64,000 bases of DNA from Butyrivibrio sp. NC3005 (GTDB taxonomy: Bacteria > Bacillota > Clostridia > Lachnospirales > Lachnospiraceae). Below the pieces are notes generated by a model that was not told the DNA's origin, did not search any database, and saw only the letters and a program-made list of their open reading frames with translations. The DNA is taken from contig NZ_AUKC01000015.1 of assembly GCF_000424545.1 (NCBI RefSeq), forward strand, positions 1 through 64,000. Direction: 5' to 3'. The position numbers were made by a program, and so were the translations under genes. The first letter of the stretch is position 1. Each line of letters starts with the position of its first letter. This document shows, in pieces, positions 1-8,838 of this stretch.

Positions 1-1
1 C

Positions 2-129
2 TTGTCACTTACATTCAGAAACTCGCATTTACTGCGAGTTTCGTGAGAACAAAAGTCAAGTGGCAAACTGGTCCAAGGCGAAGCCTTTTTAAATGGCCAG
101 TTTGCGTAGTTTTTGGAACGCAGTGACAA
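2..129 (+). repeat. Repeat family A, copy 1
   Basis: A 128 bp element that recurs at 8577-8704 and 63365-63492 with the same length and orientation; this copy differs from the 63365 copy at five positions by my alignment. It opens with TTGTCACT and closes with AGTGACAA, which are inverted. Inside are a 10 bp hairpin (GAAACTCGCA / TGCGAGTTTC) and a second stem GCAAACTGG / CCAGTTTGC capped by a small AGGC-GAA-GCCT hairpin. It holds no coding sequence. It lies downstream of the clpA stop; the gene to its left is outside the window. Confidence 0.9.
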
Positions 130-199
130 AAATCTATAATAAAAAGTTATCATATATCTAAAAAAAATAAAAAACCAGCAATATATACCGCTTAATCGT

Positions 200-2452
200 T
201 TACTGATTTTTGCGAATTTTTCTATTTTTTGCAGACATTGTCACGAACTTTTTCTCTTTTACAGACAGTTTTATCTTGCCACCATTTTTTAATTTTCCAA
301 ATAAGATTTCATCTACAAAGAGAGGTTTAATTTCATTTCTGATAACTCTATCTACTTCTCTTGCTCCAAACTCTGCACTAATACCCTTTTCTTTTAATAA
401 ATCTCTAGCTTTTTCATCATATGTAAGTGTGATCTTACGAATAGATAGCTGACTAGAAAGTTCACCAAGCTTTTTGTCAACAACTTTAACAGCCATATCA
501 TCATTCATGCTGTTAAATACTACTATCTTATTAAGTCTGTTTCTAAATTCCGGCTGGAAAGTATTCTTAACAGCTTCTGACAAAACGCTATTATCAAGAC
601 TTGTACTATAAAATCCTATTCCGCTCTTGCCAAGCTTGTTTGCTCCTGCATTTGAAGTCATTATGATTATTACATTTCTAAAATCAGCTTTCCTTCCCTG
701 ATTATCTGTAAGAGTGGCATAATCCATTACTTGCAAAAGAACATTATAAATGTCAGCATGTGCTTTTTCAATTTCATCAAGAAGCAGTACACACGAAGGA
801 TTCTTTCTGACAGCTTCTGTAAGTATACCTCCATCTTCATATCCAACATAACCAGCTGGAGAACCAATCAACTTAGCGACTGCATGTTTTTCTCCATATT
901 CACTCATATCAAATCTTACAAGTTTAACTCCAAGTTCGCTTGCAAGAGTTTTGGCAATCTCTGTTTTTCCCACTCCGGTTGGGCCTACAAAAAGAAGACT
1001 TGCAAGAGGCTTCCCTTCTTCTAACAGTCCAGCTTTAGAAAACTTAACAGAATTTACAACCTGAGTTATTGCTTCATCTTGACCAAAAATCTTACTCTTT
1101 ATTCTATCTTCTAAGTTTTCAAGTCCCTTTACATCATCAGTTTCTACAGTTTCAATTGGAACTCTGCACACACTTGTTAAAATCTCATTTATTATCTTTT
1201 TATCAACAGTCTGAGTCTTTTTATCAGTTGGGTGAAGCTTTCTATATGAACCAGCTTCGTCTATTAAATCTATCGCCTTATCTGGAAGATATCTCTCATT
1301 TATGTATTTTGCACTCATTTTGACAGCATACTCAAGAACATTTTTAGAGTACTTTACTCCATGAAATTTCTCATATTTTGCTTTAAGGCCATTTAATATC
1401 TCCACTGTTTCTTCTTCTGAAGGTTCTTTTATCTCGATATTCTGAAATCTCCTGACAAGGCTTTTATTCTTTTCAAAATACCTTTTGTATTCTTCAAATG
1501 TAGTCGCACCGATGAATCTTATATGACCATCAGTAAGATATGGCTTTAAAATATTCGATGCATCAAAAGAGCCCTCTCCTACTGCGCCAGCTCCGGAAAG
1601 GTTATGAATTTCATCAATGTATATAATTGGTTTTTCTTCTTTGCCAATCTCTGAAAGAACCTTTTTAAATCTTTTCTCAAAATCGCCTCTATACTGTGTT
1701 CCAGCCAGCATTCCGCCAAGATCTAAAAGGAAAACTTTCGCTCCCTTTAGCGCCTCTGGTATTTTTCCTTTTTGCAGCAATTTCACAAGGCCATAGGTTA
1801 TAGCAGTTTTGCCAACTCCAGGCTCACCTATATGAAGCGGATTATTCTTATCTTTTCTGCAAAGAATCTGTATAGTTCTTTCAAGCTCTTTTTCTCGGCC
1901 AATAAGTGGATTAACATCTTTAAGAGTATCATTCAAACATGGTGCATATACACTTATTCCAGATTTTTCATTAGAAGCCTTACTACTTTCATTTGTATCT
2001 TTCGCTGTCTTTTCCGAGATAATATCACTATCTTCTTCTACAACAGCCATCTGCTGCAATAGATCAACCTCCGTTATATCCTGTTGTTCCAAGTAATATG
2101 CTGCATAACTATCATCAAGATTCCAGATAGCATGTAGCAAATGTCTTATATGAATCTTGTCACAACCACTACTATATGCACTCTGTCCTGCAAAACTCAT
2201 AATAAAATTTGAACCGATAGAAAATTCCACCTGTCCATCATTTGACTTTTCTACATAGGTCTGAATATACTTTGTCAACTCACTTTTAAGTATATTCAAG
2301 TCTCCGCCACATTCTTCAAAAGATTTAGAAAATAAATCATCTTCTGCAATCATAAGTAGAATCATTTCTGGAGTTACAAATTCATATTTATTAGTGCTTG
2401 CCATATTAATCGCCTTTTGAACGACAATTGAAGCTTCTTTCGAAAAATCCAT
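200..2452 (-). CDS. clpA: ATP-dependent Clp protease ATP-binding subunit ClpA
   Basis: AAA+ unfoldase that feeds substrates, including N-degron substrates delivered by ClpS, into ClpP in the cytosol. The 750-residue protein has a Clp N-domain (about 1-140), a first AAA module with Walker A GEPGVGKT near residue 210 and Walker B IIYIDEIH, and a second with GPTGVGKT near 490 and LLLDEIEKAH. It lacks the M-domain of ClpB/ClpC between the modules. An IGF tripeptide near residue 610 matches the ClpP-docking loop. The start has a good ribosome site (AAAGGA, 6 nt upstream). clpS lies upstream on the same strand but is separated by two membrane-protein genes. A second Clp ATPase (clpC) is at 35066-37648. 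No clpP is in the window. Confidence 0.95.
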   Translation of the reverse strand: MDFSKEASIVVQKAINMASTNKYEFVTPEMILLMIAEDDLFSKSFEECGGDLNILKSELTKYIQTYVEKSNDGQVEFSIGSNFIMSFAGQSAYSSGCDKIHIRHLLHAIWNLDDSYAAYYLEQQDITEVDLLQQMAVVEEDSDIISEKTAKDTNESSKASNEKSGISVYAPCLNDTLKDVNPLIGREKELERTIQILCRKDKNNPLHIGEPGVGKTAITYGLVKLLQKGKIPEALKGAKVFLLDLGGMLAGTQYRGDFEKRFKKVLSEIGKEEKPIIYIDEIHNLSGAGAVGEGSFDASNILKPYLTDGHIRFIGATTFEEYKRYFEKNKSLVRRFQNIEIKEPSEEETVEILNGLKAKYEKFHGVKYSKNVLEYAVKMSAKYINERYLPDKAIDLIDEAGSYRKLHPTDKKTQTVDKKIINEILTSVCRVPIETVETDDVKGLENLEDRIKSKIFGQDEAITQVVNSVKFSKAGLLEEGKPLASLLFVGPTGVGKTEIAKTLASELGVKLVRFDMSEYGEKHAVAKLIGSPAGYVGYEDGGILTEAVRKNPSCVLLLDEIEKAHADIYNVLLQVMDYATLTDNQGRKADFRNVIIIMTSNAGANKLGKSGIGFYSTSLDNSVLSEAVKNTFQPEFRNRLNKIVVFNSMNDDMAVKVVDKKLGELSSQLSIRKITLTYDEKARDLLKEKGISAEFGAREVDRVIRNEIKPLFVDEILFGKLKNGGKIKLSVKEKKFVTMSAKNRKIRKNQ

Positions 2453-2519
2453 ATCATTCCTTTCTTGCCACTAAAGAAAACATTACTGCCGCCCAATTTG
2501 CGAATAAACAGTAATTTTT

Positions 2520-4034
2520 TTAATTCCTTACAAATAGGATATATTTCTGATTGAAGTTCTCAAAAAAAGCTTCTTTTACTTCAATTTCCTTATATCCACA
2601 CTTTTTTATATATTCACGCCTTTTCTCTCCGTTGCCATGATCAAGTTCTGCAACAGATTTGGTGATAATAAACTTAGCCTTTTTTTCTTTAATATACTCG
2701 TTTTGACCATTTATCATTTTATCAAATTTTATATTCGTCTTACAAAAGAATCTTTCGTCTGGCATATTTCCAGATGCAAGATAAAACCCTTCATCCATAA
2801 ATCCTACTATAAACAGGCTTTTGTCCTTATCTCCAAATTTCTCCATTTTGTCTGCAAACTGATATTGAAGTGTATCTGACTTGTCTGTAAGCATTAGATA
2901 CCTGTTCGTCGTATTATGCCATGATGCGAATAAAGAAAAAATGCATAATGCCGCAAATGATATCAAAACGCCCTCTTTTGAAAGATTAACCCCCGCTCCT
3001 AGTCTTGAAGCTATCTTTCCAATAGCTACATATCCGAACACTCCGCATATCGATGCTACCAATGGATAATAATCATAACAATTCCCGCCAGCATATAATT
3101 CTATAAAAATGGATAGATAGACTCCAATATTCAGAATAATATGCTCATATTTTCTTTTATATGCAAGAAAAAGAATTCCAACACACATTAGAATCACAGC
3201 ATATGCATTTTTATCAAAAATATGCAGTTTATACCACCACAAATAATTAATTGCTGATTTTCCATCTCCCATATTTGTGTACAAAAAAATATTATTATAA
3301 AAATATCCTTCCCACAAATATGAAAGAGATTTATTTAGTCCATAATATAGCACTACTACACATGTAGGTATACTAAAGCCTTCTGTAAGTTTTTGGAAAA
3401 TTTTCAATATTTCCTTAAATCTTTTTTCTTTTACGTAATATGCAAGTACGAATATTCCTAGAAATATTGGCAATCCAACAAGAGGGAACTTAATCCAGAA
3501 TATTATTCCTGTTACCAGACCTATAAGTACAGCATCTTTTTTCTTTATCTGTTTTGTTTCCAAAAAAACCAATACTTTGTAAAAGCAAAACATGTACATA
3601 GGAAGTATAAATTCTTCTGCGCTTCCTCCATGACAAAATGCCTTTGAAGAATACACAGAAAAAGCTATGAAAGGAAGCACTAATACTGCTGCCAAATCCT
3701 TGCAATATATTCTAATCATTTTATAAGAAATGAAAAGAAAAGCAAAAGCAGCTACAACTTCCAATACAAAAATACCAATGAAGTTTTTTTCGTTTATAAG
3801 TATTCCCAATAAATAGATAAAAAATATAAATGGTCCTTTTTGATCATACAAATCTCTATATGGAACCATTCCATGCAACAGTCCCTTAGACATAATAAAA
3901 TAAATGTTTGCATCTCCCCAATCATTTATAGGATATAAAAACGAAGATTTCGAACATATCGCTATTGTACAAAAGCTAAGAAATAAAACAAAAATCACTA
4001 AAATTCTTTCCTGTCTTTTCATAATCTTTATCAT
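2520..4034 (-). CDS. Multi-spanning GT-C type membrane protein (GT39/PMT-like)
   Basis: A 504-residue membrane protein with about ten hydrophobic segments. After the first segment it has an acidic loop (WGDANIYF) followed by GLLHGMVPYRDLYDQKGP, close to the start of GT39/PMT_2-type transferases that use lipid-linked sugars outside the membrane. The C-terminal 110 residues are soluble. Sugar donor and acceptor cannot be read from the sequence. The gene follows the 4066-5523 gene by 31 bp and precedes clpA by 67 bp, so the three may be one transcript. The start at 4034 has GAGGA about 10 nt upstream; an ATG 12 nt further in has no site of its own. A surface glycosylation role is inferred. Confidence 0.65.
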   Translation of the reverse strand: MIKIMKRQERILVIFVLFLSFCTIAICSKSSFLYPINDWGDANIYFIMSKGLLHGMVPYRDLYDQKGPFIFFIYLLGILINEKNFIGIFVLEVVAAFAFLFISYKMIRIYCKDLAAVLVLPFIAFSVYSSKAFCHGGSAEEFILPMYMFCFYKVLVFLETKQIKKKDAVLIGLVTGIIFWIKFPLVGLPIFLGIFVLAYYVKEKRFKEILKIFQKLTEGFSIPTCVVVLYYGLNKSLSYLWEGYFYNNIFLYTNMGDGKSAINYLWWYKLHIFDKNAYAVILMCVGILFLAYKRKYEHIILNIGVYLSIFIELYAGGNCYDYYPLVASICGVFGYVAIGKIASRLGAGVNLSKEGVLISFAALCIFSLFASWHNTTNRYLMLTDKSDTLQYQFADKMEKFGDKDKSLFIVGFMDEGFYLASGNMPDERFFCKTNIKFDKMINGQNEYIKEKKAKFIITKSVAELDHGNGEKRREYIKKCGYKEIEVKEAFFENFNQKYILFVRN

Positions 4035-4065
4035 TTTAGATTAATCCTCTACTTTATTTAGTCTT

Positions 4066-5523
4066 TTAATAAACACACAAATGAAGAACATTTTGGTCAA
4101 AATATAGCTGTTCTTTAGAAAAATGATTCCAATTCTTTGCATGGAAATAATCTTTCATCTTGTTTGTAATGTCTGCTTTCACATATTTTTTTCCAAGATA
4201 ATAGTTAATAGCATTTACATCACTCCACTTTTCTGTAAATGAACTGACAATAAGATCTCCTCCATCATACAAATTTTCAAAGTACTGTTGACGACTATAA
4301 GGCTTAGCATCTCTATAAATAGCTATCTGAGTAACTTTGTTGCCTGTATTTTTCTCGTATTCGTTAATAATGTCTCCTATCTGGTAAATTCTGTATTCAT
4401 CCAGACTATTCAATACATACTTGTCTTCATAAATGTGTGAAAAGCCAAAATATTGGAACACCAAAAATATACCAATTAGAGAAGCTATCATATATTTTCT
4501 CTTCATTGTGACAAAAACTGTGTCCCCATTTATCAAATAGTTGACAAAAAGAATTCCTGCAAAGCTCCCCAATGGATACACAACTCTTGGGGTATACCAT
4601 CCACTGCTTAAAAATATGCTGATAATTGGAAGTAAATTTGAAATAGCAACAAGACTCACAAATCCTACTATAGATTTTTTCTTATCTTTAGTAGTTCCGA
4701 ATATATCAAAAACATTTAGAATTATAGCTATCACCAAAACTGCCGCGTAAATTCCAGCAGGTATAATATTAAAAGTTCTAATAGTAGTTTCAATAAGACC
4801 TTTTAATGGATACTTTATGTTAAGCCCCATTTTCATACGACTAGAAACTGTGCATTTCAAAAACAGCGCATTTGCTAAATAGGTGATTCCAAATATTACA
4901 AAAACCCTGAAAAGTTTCTCTATATATTTTGATATCGTTGCTGAATAATGGTAAATAAACGGAATAGATAAAACTATATACATTGTCGACGCAGTCTGAT
5001 ATGTAAACGTAGCTAAAAATATACATCCCAGGATATAAATAGTATATTTATCAACAATTTTTGAACTTTTTTTCTTTAAATGCTCATGTTCAAAATATGT
5101 CCCCAGAACAGCCAAAAAGATTCCAAGCATCATGGCACCTTTTTCCATGAACATGAAATACTCAATAATGTATAGATTGGCTATTGTAACTACAGACAAT
5201 ATCATTACAATAAAATCTTCTGCAATGTATTCTTTTAAGATGAGTGAAAAAACATAGATAGAAGCACCTACCATAATCAATGCTACTATATTAGAACAAA
5301 TAAGAAAGTTCTTTCCAGTTATTCCAAGAATATTGCATACAAGAAAAAAAGCCGCTATAACCGGTCTGCCATTTCTCGTAATCATACTATAGGCAGTTTT
5401 ATTCAAGTTACCAATAGTTGCATACGTATCTGTTGCATACGAAACAAACATTATTCCACCGAACATTAAAAGTGTTACCATAAATACTAATACTGCAAGA
5501 TTAATTTCTCTTTTCTCAAACAT
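4066..5523 (-). CDS. GtrII-like glucosyltransferase membrane protein
   Basis: A 485-residue protein with about ten membrane segments and a soluble C-terminal tail of about 110 residues. Residues about 25-60 carry the extracytoplasmic loop YATDTYATIGNLNK and the NGRP motif before the next helix, which resembles GtrII-type transferases that add glucose from a lipid carrier to surface polymers. Substrate is unknown. It starts with a strong site (GAGGAGA) 143 bp downstream of clpS and is followed 31 bp later by another GT-C type protein. The two look like a surface glycan pair placed between clpS and clpA. Family assignment is from motif resemblance only. Confidence 0.6.
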   Translation of the reverse strand: MFEKREINLAVLVFMVTLLMFGGIMFVSYATDTYATIGNLNKTAYSMITRNGRPVIAAFFLVCNILGITGKNFLICSNIVALIMVGASIYVFSLILKEYIAEDFIVMILSVVTIANLYIIEYFMFMEKGAMMLGIFLAVLGTYFEHEHLKKKSSKIVDKYTIYILGCIFLATFTYQTASTMYIVLSIPFIYHYSATISKYIEKLFRVFVIFGITYLANALFLKCTVSSRMKMGLNIKYPLKGLIETTIRTFNIIPAGIYAAVLVIAIILNVFDIFGTTKDKKKSIVGFVSLVAISNLLPIISIFLSSGWYTPRVVYPLGSFAGILFVNYLINGDTVFVTMKRKYMIASLIGIFLVFQYFGFSHIYEDKYVLNSLDEYRIYQIGDIINEYEKNTGNKVTQIAIYRDAKPYSRQQYFENLYDGGDLIVSSFTEKWSDVNAINYYLGKKYVKADITNKMKDYFHAKNWNHFSKEQLYFDQNVLHLCVY

Positions 5524-5548
5524 TACGTCTCCTCAAAAATCCATCTTT

Positions 5549-5639
5549 ATGCAGTAAGAAGTCAAAAACACTTCCTGCTACCTCTTTAGCAGCAACAATA
5601 TATTTAACAGCTTATTTTTGTTACTGCATGCCCTCCACA
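5549..5639 (-). other. Compound hairpin between clpS and the GtrII-like gene
   Basis: A perfect 9 bp outer stem (ATGCAGTAA / TTACTGCAT) encloses an inner CTGCT / AGCAG hairpin at 5575-5592. There is no uridine run right after the outer stem on the minus strand, so it is not a plain terminator. It could be a processing site or attenuator between clpS and the downstream genes. Confidence 0.5.
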
Positions 5640-5666
5640 AACAGTTCCAATCATTAAAACTATATA

Positions 5667-5966
5667 TTAAGATTCTTCCACAGTCATCCTGAATGGGAAT
5701 CCTTCCTCTTTTGCTCTAGAAAGAGCAATATTCACTCTTGTAACTGCTATATCATAGGGATATTTTCCCACAACAGCCTGACCATTTTTATGAACATTCA
5801 GCATTATAGCCTCTGCACTAATCTGATCTTTATGGAAAATATCCACTAATACACTAACTACAAATTCCATGGTAGTAAAATCATCATTTATCATAATGAC
5901 GTTATACTGCTTAGGCTCCTTTATCCTACTACTAGTCTTTTCTTTTGTTTGACCACTTGCCGGCAT
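5667..5966 (-). CDS. clpS: ClpS, adaptor for ClpAP
   Basis: A 99-residue adaptor that binds the ClpA N-domain and delivers proteins with destabilising N-terminal residues. It has a flexible N-terminal tail (about 1-20), then the ClpS core: IMINDDFTTMEFVV (the NDD of the substrate pocket), the IML-VH helix, and YPYDIA. Length and order match the family. The ribosome site is strong (AGGGAGGGA, 4 nt before ATG). Its partner clpA lies 3.2 kb downstream on the same strand with two membrane-protein genes between; in many bacteria clpS and clpA are adjacent. Confidence 0.93.
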   Translation of the reverse strand: MPASGQTKEKTSSRIKEPKQYNVIMINDDFTTMEFVVSVLVDIFHKDQISAEAIMLNVHKNGQAVVGKYPYDIAVTRVNIALSRAKEEGFPFRMTVEES

Positions 5967-6202
5967 ATTCCCTCCCTTGACATGAAAATAATAACATTAA
6001 CTGTCACTAGCTTTTGTAACGATTTCGTACATTTAATCCAAGATTACTTACTATATACAAAAATAATAGTAAAAACCACTTTTCTAGAATATATCACTAC
6101 TACCAGCAAATCAAGCAATCTTTGCCAATTCTACGTATTTATAATCTCTGTTTGCCAGTTTATAGCTATGTTCTGATAAATTATAAGTTCTTTCTAATCT
6201 TT

Positions 6203-6236
6203 GATTATTATATTAAATCTCAGCAAGAAGTCTTAG
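6203..6236 (+). repeat. Remnant of repeat family C (right end)
   Basis: The stretch reads GATTAT then AAATCTCAGCAAGAAGTC then TAG. An 18-nt run (6215-6232) is identical to the right end of full C copies such as 20596-20726. The rest of the 131 bp unit is absent. Likely a decayed or truncated copy. Confidence 0.65.
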
Positions 6237-6303
6237 CATCATTCTTTATGCATTCTTTATATACACTTTATATTTGCATTTTTTGTTTATTTTATAGTCT
6301 AAT

Positions 6304-6438
6304 TGCACAATTCTTTTACATTTAACGTATTCTTGTTTATTATGCACAAAAAAATATATATGTCACTCTACTATGCGAAAGTGAATTCGAGGAATTATTG
6401 CACAATTTTAGTTACCATTATCTCAAGCACGTTGTGCA
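6304..6438. repeat. Cluster of TGCACAA heptamers upstream of the chemoreceptor
   Basis: TGCACAA occurs at 6304-6310, 6343-6349 and 6399-6405, and inverted (TTGTGCA) at 6432-6438. The last two form an inverted pair. This may be a set of protein-binding sites; no regulator is assigned. Confidence 0.4.
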
Positions 6439-6627
6439 TTACGTTGCGATTGCCAAAAAAACATCGAATATGCTATTTTATTTGTCGTTCGCGAAAAAGA
6501 CTATTTTTCGTCAATGAGTAACATACTTTCAAAGTAAATTTTCGACTATATTTAACTTGAACTTTGAAACAGAGAGTATTGCTGTTGTTTTTAATTATTA
6601 TCATTTTCATGGAGGTTAGTTTTTTAA

Positions 6628-8355
6628 ATGAAAGGAACAATCAAAAAATTCAGTATCAAAAACGTTAAAATCGGAGTTAAAATCACACTCCTCGTCGCAC
6701 TTGGAATTTTGGGAATGTCATTAATCGGTGGAGCTGGTTATCGTGCAATGAGAAAAGCAAGCAATGATATCGACCAGATGTACAATACAAGACTTCAAGC
6801 CATTCTTCTATTAAGTGATGAATTAAACACAATGAGAAAGCTTCAATCTCGTTCTCTTGAAAGAATCGCAAGTCCTGAAGATGAACAGATTGTAAAAGAT
6901 ATTGATTCTCTTACAGCTAAATACAATGAAACATGGCCACAATATACTGAACTTGTAAGCTCTGTTCCTGACTTGAATGGAAAGCTTACCAAAACAGAGA
7001 AAGACTGGGAAACTTTCACAAAATTCGTTAATGAAATAGATACACTTGTTGCTAAAGGAAAGAAATATACAGCGTTAGAGTTATATCAAAATTCTAAAGC
7101 TACTCTTATCCATGACCTTATTGTTGACTTAGAAGAACTTCAGGCAGCAGCCCAGGATAGTGCTTCTGTTCTTAACGCTGATATTCAGAAAAATAATAAA
7201 AATGAAAGCATTTTCATTCTTGTTTGCATTGTTACATGCCTTGCAGCACTTTCAATTCTTTCATACCTTATCATTCGTGCAATCAACAAATCTCTTAAAG
7301 ATATGATTACTGATATCGAGGATATGAAGAACGGAGATTTCCGTATTAAAGGCGAAAAAGTTGATAGACTGGATGAATTTGGACAGGTTGCAAACTCAAT
7401 TTATGATATGCGTGCATCTTTGAATACACTAATGAGTGATGTTCACGCTTCTGCAACACAGCTTGCTGCTTCTTCCGAAGAGCTTTCTGCAAGTTCCGAA
7501 CAGTCCGCTCAGGCTTCAACTCAGGTTGCAGCTTCTACAGAAAACGTTGTTACATCTGTTGAAAAACAGCACAATGCAGTGAATAGTAGTTCAGAAACAG
7601 TAAAAAATGTCTTAGCTTCTGTTGAGCAGATTAAGCTACAGTCAGAAAGAGTAGCCAAGAATTCCCAGGAAGCTTCTTTAGAAGCTGCTAAGGGCAATGA
7701 AGAAATTGCAAAATCTGTTCAGCAGATTAAGCAAGTTGAAGAAATCGTTGAAGAAACAGCACTTCTTGTTGATAAGCTCGGAAAACGTTCAGAAGAAATC
7801 GGAAAAATTGTTGATACTATTTCCAGCATTTCTAAAGAGACAAACCTTCTTGCACTTAACGCTGCTATTGAAGCTTCTCATGCAGGAAATTACGGAAAAG
7901 GATTCAACGTTGTTGCTTCAGAAGTTCGTGACCTTGCAAATGAATCAGCTAAATCCGCTGCACAGATTGAGTCTCTTATAAAAGCAATTCAGGATGATAC
8001 AAGATCAGTAGTAGAATCTATGAACGCTGGAAAAGAAGCAGTTATAAAAGGTTCTGCAGGTGTTCAAAATCTAACTGGCGTATTTAGCAACATTAATGAC
8101 CTTGTTGATAACGTATCTAATCAGATTTCAGAAGTATCTGAATCTATTAGCGGAATGTCAGAAGGCATGAGCCGAATCAGTGCAGATGTTGACTCTATCG
8201 AGAACTACGGAGTTAATGTTTCTAATGACATGAACGAAGTTTCTGCAGCTACTCAGCAGCAGTCAGCTTCCGCACAGGAACTTGCAGCAGCAAGCGAATC
8301 ACTTGCTTCACTTGCTCAGGATCAGCAGTTGTCACTTTCATCCTTCAAGTTCTAA
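6628..8355 (+). CDS. Methyl-accepting chemotaxis protein with 4HB sensor and HAMP
   Basis: A 575-residue chemoreceptor. It has a first membrane helix (about 20-42), a helical extracytoplasmic four-helix-bundle type sensor (about 45-190), a second membrane helix (about 192-214), a HAMP domain (about 215-265) and a coiled-coil signalling domain. The hairpin tip that binds CheA/CheW is clear around residues 405-440 ([17 protein letters not shown], then [18 protein letters not shown]). The ligand cannot be read. The start has GGAGG about 12 nt upstream. It is transcribed alone; repeat units B, A and C begin within about 40 nt of its stop codon. It implies a chemotaxis system elsewhere in the genome. 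Confidence 0.93.
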   Translation: MKGTIKKFSIKNVKIGVKITLLVALGILGMSLIGGAGYRAMRKASNDIDQMYNTRLQAILLLSDELNTMRKLQSRSLERIASPEDEQIVKDIDSLTAKYNETWPQYTELVSSVPDLNGKLTKTEKDWETFTKFVNEIDTLVAKGKKYTALELYQNSKATLIHDLIVDLEELQAAAQDSASVLNADIQKNNKNESIFILVCIVTCLAALSILSYLIIRAINKSLKDMITDIEDMKNGDFRIKGEKVDRLDEFGQVANSIYDMRASLNTLMSDVHASATQLAASSEELSASSEQSAQASTQVAASTENVVTSVEKQHNAVNSSSETVKNVLASVEQIKLQSERVAKNSQEASLEAAKGNEEIAKSVQQIKQVEEIVEETALLVDKLGKRSEEIGKIVDTISSISKETNLLALNAAIEASHAGNYGKGFNVVASEVRDLANESAKSAAQIESLIKAIQDDTRSVVESMNAGKEAVIKGSAGVQNLTGVFSNINDLVDNVSNQISEVSESISGMSEGMSRISADVDSIENYGVNVSNDMNEVSAATQQQSASAQELAAASESLASLAQDQQLSLSSFKF

Positions 8356-8392
8356 GGTGAAAACAAAAATCTATAGTTTTTTGTTTAATATA

Positions 8393-8540
8393 GTCCGTTT
8401 TGATGTTTGTATATTTCGTCGCAGACACGCTTTCGCTTGATTATAAACGTAATGGTTCATAAGATGCTAAAATACAGCATCTAAGAACCAACGTTTATAA
8501 ACAGTTCTGCTCATGAAATATTACAAGCCATCAAAACTCA
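8393..8540 (+). repeat. Repeat family B, copy 1
   Basis: A 148 bp element, also at 20424-20571 and 63182-63329 with the same length. It folds as one long imperfect hairpin. The outer stem is GTTTTGATG / CATCAAAAC, continued by TTTGTA / TACAA and GCAGA / TCTGC; the inner stem is TTATAAACGT / ACGTTTATAA, GGTTC / GAACC, and AGATGCT / AGCATCT. Compared with copy 2, six base pairs differ on both sides in a compensating way. It starts 38 nt after the chemoreceptor stop, preceded by AAAAATCTATAG. Confidence 0.9.
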
Positions 8541-8576
8541 ACTAATATAGATTAAAAAACAATAAAATATGACTCC

Positions 8577-8704
8577 TTGTCAACTTCATTCAGAAACTCG
8601 CATTTACTGCGAGTTTCGTGAGAACAAAAGTCAAGTGGCAAACTGGTCCAAGGCGAAGCCTTTTCAAATGGCCAGTTTGCGTAGTTTTTGGAACGCAGTG
8701 ACAA
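8577..8704 (+). repeat. Repeat family A, copy 2
   Basis: A 128 bp copy of the element at 2-129, with the same internal hairpins. The left end reads TTGTCAACTT rather than TTGTCACTTA. It lies 36 nt after B copy 1 and runs directly into C copy 1 through the shared AAAAATCTATAG junction. Confidence 0.9.
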
Positions 8705-8707
8705 AAA

Positions 8708-8838
8708 TCTATAGGTTATTGTTTTCATCAGGAAAATCAAGAACCGTACCAGACCAAAATTTGTCGTTAAGACAAATTTTGTCCTGCAAAACAGGCTTCT
8801 TGCTGATGATTATCCTAAATCTCAGCAAAAAGTCATAG
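8708..8838 (+). repeat. Repeat family C, copy 1
   Basis: A 131 bp element, also at 20596-20726 and 27295-27425. It holds a hairpin (GGTT-TTG / CAAGAACC), a perfect AAAATTTGTC / GACAAATTTT stem, a small CCTG / CAGG hairpin and a right-end stem TTCTTGCTGA / TCAGCAAAAA. Its last bases supply the stop codon of the opposing queH gene (8833-8835). Confidence 0.9.

Larger units (their letters stand above)
5967..6627. promoter_or_regulatory. Divergent clpS / chemoreceptor intergenic region (661 bp)
   Basis: No gene seen. The region must hold the clpS promoter (leftward) and the chemoreceptor promoter (rightward). It contains a fragment of repeat C (6203-6236) and a cluster of TGCACAA heptamers (6304-6438). 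I found no convincing sigma-28 type GCCGATAA box before this chemoreceptor. Confidence 0.6.

Noticed and set aside
1-199. Repeat A read as a CRISPR repeat or tRNA-like element
   Set aside because: Only one copy is at this place, without spacers, and no cloverleaf or cas gene is present.
8577-8838. Open frames across A and C on the plus strand (for example 8569-8838 and 63357-63656)
   Set aside because: They cross hairpin units, have no ribosome site, and the frame is not shared by other copies as a protein. They are by-products of the repeat.
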